From positions 434,001 to 498,000 of the forward strand of contig NZ_QMHO01000001.1 of the NCBI RefSeq assembly GCF_003313505.1: 64,000 bases of DNA, in the 5' to 3' direction. Numbering within the stretch: the stretch's first letter is position 1; each line of letters opens with the position of its first letter. The notes beneath the pieces were generated by a model that was not told the origin of the DNA, did no database searches, and was given only the letters and a program-made list of their open reading frames with translations. Positions 60,430 to 64,000 of the stretch are shown piece by piece. Position numbers and translations under genes: made by a program. The stretch is from Pedobacter nanyangensis (GTDB lineage Bacteria; Bacteroidota; Bacteroidia; Sphingobacteriales; Sphingobacteriaceae).

Positions 60430-61983
60430 TTATCTGGCACTATAAGTTACAATGGGGATAATCATTTCTTCCATCGAAATACCGCCATGTTGGAAAGTTT
60501 CGTTATAATAATTCACAAACTGGTTGTAATTGTTCTGGTAAACAAAGTATTGGTCTTCTTTGGCAAAGATATAATTAGAGCTGATATTTATTTTGGGTAA
60601 TTTGGCCTCATGCGGGTTTTTAATCAAAAATACTTCCTTAGGGTTATAATTTAGGTTTTTACCCTGTTTGTAGCGCAAATTGGTGTTGGTGCTTCTGTCG
60701 CCAATTACCTTGCTCGGTGTTTTTACGCGGATGGTGCCGTGGTCAGTGGTGATCACTAATTTAACCCTTTTTTGCGAAAGTTTCTTGATCAGGTCCAGTA
60801 AGGGCGAGTGTTCAAACCACGATAGGGTTAACGATCTGTAGGCCGCATCGTCATTGGCAAGTTCCCTAATCATCTGCATATCGGTTCGGGCATGGGAAAG
60901 CATATCCACAAAATTGAAAACAATCGCATTAAAGTCGTTATGCATCAAATTGTTCACCTGATCTACAAGATCTTTTCCTTGGTCAAAAGTAAGTATTTTG
61001 TGATAGCTAAATTTACAGTCCTTCCTTAACGAGCGTTTAATCTGATCCTCTAAAAACGTTTCTTCGTGTAGGTTTTTACCGCCCTCATCATCGTCATTTT
61101 GCCATAAGGAAGGAAATCTTTTTTCCATATCCAAGGGGGTAAGCCCCGAGAAGATGGCATTTCTGGCATATTGCGTTGCCGTAGGTAAAATACTAGAATA
61201 AGTATCTTCTTCCTCTAAACGGAAATACTCGCTGATTAATGGGTTGATGATTTTCCACTGGTCATATCTTAAATTATCGATTAAGATAAAAAACACGGGA
61301 CTGGTATTGTTGATTAGCGGAAATACCTTTTTCTTCAATAATTCATGTGAGAACAAAGGCGCATCGGCGCTGCCGTTAATCCAGTCCAGGTAGTGGTTTT
61401 CTACAAATTTAGAGAATTGCATGTTGGCCTCTGCCTTTTGCATGGTTAATATTTCGTGCATTTGGGGGTCATCCAATTTCTCCAGTTCCAGTTCCCAAAA
61501 AACCAGTTTTTTGTACACATCCACCCACTCATCGTAGCTTAATTTATCATTCAGGGTCATCCCCAGTCGCCTAAAATCTTGCTGATATGCGGAAGATGTT
61601 TTGGCACTTACCAACCTTTTATTGTCAATCAATTTCTTAATGGTCAGCAGTACCTGCTTGGGATTTACGGGCTTGATCAGGTAGTCGTCTATTTTTGAAC
61701 CGATGGCATCTTCCATCAAATTCTCCTCTTCACTTTTGGTAATCAGCACCACGGGCACATCAGACCGAATGTTTTTAATGGCCGAAAGCGTTTCTAATCC
61801 TGTAAGGCCAGGCATATTCTCATCCAAAAAAACCAAGTCAAAATGTTCTTTTGCAAATGCTTCTAACGCATCGTTGCCGTTGGTGAAAGTGCTCACGGCG
61901 TAGCCTTTTTCGTTCAGCAACAAAATATGCGGTTTCAGTAGGTTAATTTCGTCATCTGCCCATAATATCTTGGTTTCCTGCAT
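60430..61983 (-). CDS. porX: PorX: T9SS response regulator with PglZ-type phosphodiesterase domain
   Basis: A 517-residue protein with a receiver domain (phospho-acceptor Asp54 in VFLDENMPG; acidic pocket Asp10, Asp11; Lys104 in DYLIKPVNP) fused to a PglZ/alkaline-phosphatase-superfamily domain (IDNLRYDQWK at 235-244; PTATQYARNAIFSG, where Thr270 aligns with the P. gingivalis nucleophile near Thr272; LVITTDHGTIRV). PorX controls the type IX secretion system with PorY and SigP and cleaves cyclic oligonucleotides and related phosphodiesters in other species. The porY gene is not in the window. tsaE is directly downstream. Confidence 0.96.
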   Translation of the reverse strand: MQETKILWADDEINLLKPHILLLNEKGYAVSTFTNGNDALEAFAKEHFDLVFLDENMPGLTGLETLSAIKNIRSDVPVVLITKSEEENLMEDAIGSKIDDYLIKPVNPKQVLLTIKKLIDNKRLVSAKTSSAYQQDFRRLGMTLNDKLSYDEWVDVYKKLVFWELELEKLDDPQMHEILTMQKAEANMQFSKFVENHYLDWINGSADAPLFSHELLKKKVFPLINNTSPVFFILIDNLRYDQWKIINPLISEYFRLEEEDTYSSILPTATQYARNAIFSGLTPLDMEKRFPSLWQNDDDEGGKNLHEETFLEDQIKRSLRKDCKFSYHKILTFDQGKDLVDQVNNLMHNDFNAIVFNFVDMLSHARTDMQMIRELANDDAAYRSLTLSWFEHSPLLDLIKKLSQKRVKLVITTDHGTIRVKTPSKVIGDRSTNTNLRYKQGKNLNYNPKEVFLIKNPHEAKLPKINISSNYIFAKEDQYFVYQNNYNQFVNYYNETFQHGGISMEEMIIPIVTYSAR

Positions 61984-62102
61984 GTTGTATCCTTTTTTTG
62001 TAAATTAAAAGATTAAAAAGCGTTAGGCTTTTTTACTGTCGATAAAAATAGCAATTTTTGTACCGCAATAAATAAAGTTGGCAGTTTTTAGTTTGCGGTT
62101 GA

Positions 62103-62139
62103 CAACGTTCCAACCTCCTAACTTTTTCAACGTTCCAAC
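62103..62139. repeat. Two 12-bp direct repeats (CAACGTTCCAAC)
   Basis: Perfect copies at 62103-62114 and 62128-62139 in the divergent porX / HD-gene intergenic region, 25 bp apart centre-to-centre, just upstream of the HD start. Possibly a regulator site or a dispersed repeat. Confidence 0.5.
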
Positions 62140-62149
62140 AAATTAAAGA

Positions 62150-63373
62150 ATGAATAAAAAGAAAATCATCAACGACCCCGTTTACGGTTTCATTACCATA
62201 CCCTCGGAACTTGTTTTTGACCTCATTTCGCATCCCTACTTTCAGCGCTTAAGGTATATTAAGCAGTTGGCCATGACGCATATTGTTTATCCAGGGGCAT
62301 TGAACACCAGATTTCACCATGCCCTAGGAGCGATGCACCTGATGAGCCTGGCACTTGAAGTGCTCAAAAGTAAGGGACATGACATTAGCCCCGACGAAGA
62401 AGAGGCAGCAAACATTGCTATTTTATTGCACGATATTGGCCATGGCCCTTTTTCGCACGCCTTAGAGCACACTTTGGCCCAGGGAATTAAGCACGAAGAC
62501 ATCTCGTTGTTGATGATGAACAAGCTGAATGAACAATTTGGCGGACGGTTAAATAAGGCCATCAGCATATTTAAAGGGCAATACCCACGGAAATTTTTCT
62601 GCCAGCTCATTTCCGGGCAGGTTGATCTTGACCGGATGGATTATCTTAACCGCGACAGTTTTTACACCGGGGTAAGCGAGGGAGTAATTAGTTTTGACCG
62701 CATCATCAAAATGTTTAATGTGGTTGATGACCAATTGGTGGTAGAGGAGAAAGGAATTTATTCCGTAGAAAAATTTTTGATAGCCCGAAGATTGATGTAC
62801 TGGCAGGTGTATCTCCATAAAACCGTAATTGCCGGAGAACAGCTTCTGGTGAAGATTTTGGAAAGGGCCAAAGCGCTTACCTCAAGGGGGCAGGTACTTT
62901 TTGCTACGCCCGCACTTCAGCATTTCCTTCAGAATGATGTTAGCAGCGCTAATTTTTTTGAGGAAGACCTCCATTTGGCACAATTTGCGAAACTGGATGA
63001 TCAGGATATTTATGCCTCTATCAAGGTTTGGGCCGATAATGACGATCACATCCTGGCCAAGTTATGCAGAATGCTTAGCGCCCGCCAGCTTTACAAGGTT
63101 GAAATTAGCAACGAACCGCCAGATCCGGAAAGAGTAGAAAAATTAGCGCTTAGAACCGCCCAGGCTTTGGATGTAGGAGAAGATGATCTTTCATACTTTG
63201 TTTTTACAGATACTATTACCAATAGGGCTTATAACGCCGAGAGCAGCAATATTAACATTTTAATGAAAAATGGGACACTGTCTGATATCGCAAAAGCCTC
63301 AGATTTGTCTAATTTAGAATCATTGGATAGAACGGTTAAAAAATATATACTGTGCTACGTAAGAGATATTTAG
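62150..63373 (+). CDS. HD-domain phosphohydrolase (dGTPase/SAMHD1-like)
   Basis: A 407-residue cytosolic HD protein. Metal ligands are visible in TRFHHALGAMHLM (His57), ILLHDIGHGPFSHALEH (His94, Asp95) and the conserved GQVDLDRMDYLNRD. The N terminus PVYGFITIPSELVFDLISHPYFQRLRYIKQL is typical of the SAMHD1-like bacterial family. Such enzymes often hydrolyse dNTPs or related nucleotides. The substrate is unproven. It is divergent from porX and precedes lpxD. Confidence 0.9.
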   Translation: MNKKKIINDPVYGFITIPSELVFDLISHPYFQRLRYIKQLAMTHIVYPGALNTRFHHALGAMHLMSLALEVLKSKGHDISPDEEEAANIAILLHDIGHGPFSHALEHTLAQGIKHEDISLLMMNKLNEQFGGRLNKAISIFKGQYPRKFFCQLISGQVDLDRMDYLNRDSFYTGVSEGVISFDRIIKMFNVVDDQLVVEEKGIYSVEKFLIARRLMYWQVYLHKTVIAGEQLLVKILERAKALTSRGQVLFATPALQHFLQNDVSSANFFEEDLHLAQFAKLDDQDIYASIKVWADNDDHILAKLCRMLSARQLYKVEISNEPPDPERVEKLALRTAQALDVGEDDLSYFVFTDTITNRAYNAESSNINILMKNGTLSDIAKASDLSNLESLDRTVKKYILCYVRDI

Positions 63374-63440
63374 CTTTTTTTAACAAAATAACGAGCTAAT
63401 TTTCTCGTTATTTGAACTCATCAATATTGAAGCGTGACAA

Positions 63441-63471
63441 TTTGTTCATATCAATTTAACATTTAACTTTG
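63441..63471 (+). promoter_or_regulatory. Strong Bacteroidetes promoter of lpxD
   Basis: TTTG at 63441-63444, 19 bp, TAACTTTG at 63464-63471: an ideal TTTG-N19-TAnnTTTG. The lpxD ATG starts 4 bp after the last base, so the transcript may be leaderless or nearly so. Confidence 0.8.
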
Positions 63472-63475
63472 TAGG

Positions 63476-64000
63476 ATGCAATTTACTGCCAAGCAGATAG
63501 GCGAATTTTTAAATGGAACCATAGAAGGCGATGAAAACGCTCAAGTGAGTACGCTTTCTAAAATAGAGGATGGCGCTGCTGGCTCCCTTTGCTTTTTATC
63601 CAACCCCAAATACGAGAATTATCTCTATAAAACAGAAGCATCTGTGGTCATTGTTTCCCAAGACTTTGTGCCGGTGCAACCCGTAAAAAGTACCTTGGTT
63701 AAGGTAAAAGACCCTTACAGCGCTTTTTCCGTTTTGTTAGACAAATACAACGAAGTGGTTAACATGAGCCAGGATGAGGTTGGGATACACAATTCATCCT
63801 ATGTCCATCCCTCGGCAAAAATTGGCCAAAATGTATACGTGGGGCCGTTTTGTTGTATTGATAGCAATGTAGAGATTGGAGACAATACCAAAATATATGC
63901 TCAAACCTACATCGGCGCCGATACTAAGGTGGGCACTGATGGGATCATTTTTCCGGGGGTTAAGCTTTATAAGCACACCGTGGTAGGCAATAGGGTAATT
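63476..64000 (+). CDS. lpxD: UDP-3-O-acylglucosamine N-acyltransferase LpxD, 5' part (runs off the window)
   Basis: A start ATG at 63476 opens a frame of 175 codons to the window edge. The N-terminal uridine-binding domain is MQFTAKQIGEFLNGTIEGDE, DGAAGSLCFLSNPKYENYLYKTEASVVIVSQDF and VKDPYSAFSVLLDKYNE. Hexapeptide repeats of the left-handed beta-helix then begin (VHPSAKIGQNVYVGPFCCIDSNVEIGDNTKIYAQTYIGADTKVGTDGIIFPGVKLYKHTVVG). LpxD adds the second fatty acyl chain to UDP-glucosamine in lipid A synthesis. In Bacteroidetes a bifunctional LpxC-FabZ and LpxA usually follow. Confidence 0.95.
   Translation, partial: MQFTAKQIGEFLNGTIEGDENAQVSTLSKIEDGAAGSLCFLSNPKYENYLYKTEASVVIVSQDFVPVQPVKSTLVKVKDPYSAFSVLLDKYNEVVNMSQDEVGIHNSSYVHPSAKIGQNVYVGPFCCIDSNVEIGDNTKIYAQTYIGADTKVGTDGIIFPGVKLYKHTVVGNRVI

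Noticed and set aside
1-64000. tRNA, rRNA, CRISPR array, transposase or prophage.
   Set aside because: None was found by reading. Repeats are palindromic or tandem intergenic elements, without regular spacers or integrase/transposase genes.

Overview
The window is a 64 kb chromosomal stretch from a member of the Bacteroidetes, most likely a Pedobacter-like Sphingobacteriaceae. The evidence is the gene content (PorX of the type IX secretion system, DUF4175, GIN/DUF2807 and Ig-like lipoproteins, B12-independent MetE under a cobalamin riboswitch), the scarcity of Shine-Dalgarno sequences and several TTTG / TAnnTTTG promoters. Almost all of it is ordinary coding sequence. No tRNA, rRNA, CRISPR array, transposase or prophage was seen.

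Layout. 0-5.4 kb: the 3' end of ffh, a YbjQ protein, a TPR gene followed by a lone LuxR-type HTH gene, a tail-specific protease and a DsbA/FrnE-like protein flanked by two REP-like palindromes. 5.7-15.8 kb: an M14 metallopeptidase, riboswitch-metE, a thioesterase, a perfect 164-bp tandem repeat, cdsA-CPBP protease, dusB and apaG. 15.9-25.5 kb is the most accessory-looking part: a DUF5694 gene behind a long leader hairpin, an AraC-VOC pair, two tandem paralogous membrane-anchored proteins of unknown function convergent with a non-canonical Hsp70 and a miniature GrpE-like protein, a YugP protease, a DAO-family oxidase and a decayed purU. 25.5-34.4 kb: rmuC, a glycosyltransferase, a nadA-S41 peptidase-thiL operon divergent from nadB, and a gamma-carbonic anhydrase.

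34.4-46.7 kb: an Ig-like lipoprotein, mnmG with two parS-type sites just upstream, an ABC-F ATPase, a transglutaminase-like protein, a four-helix-bundle sensor, a GIN-domain protein, an ApbE/DUF2271-PepSY electron-transfer pair, a serine hydrolase and ybeY. 46.8-64 kb: a 1104-residue DUF4175 protein, cell-envelope enzymes (GDPD, NAGPA-like, aspartyl protease-PDZ, PBP4, D-Ala-D-Ala dipeptidase with alanine dehydrogenase), tsaE-porX, an HD phosphohydrolase and the 5' part of lpxD.

Most noteworthy: (i) two parS-like sites by mnmG and a cluster of DnaA-box-like sequences between nadA and nadB, together suggesting an origin-proximal segment; (ii) the Hsp70/mini-GrpE pair facing two paralogous tail-anchored proteins; (iii) an ApbE-like domain lacking the usual GG-AKG motif, fused to DUF2271 behind 21-bp-spaced direct repeats; (iv) the purU remnant and the perfect tandem repeat. 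All functions are assigned by reading motifs. No database search was possible.
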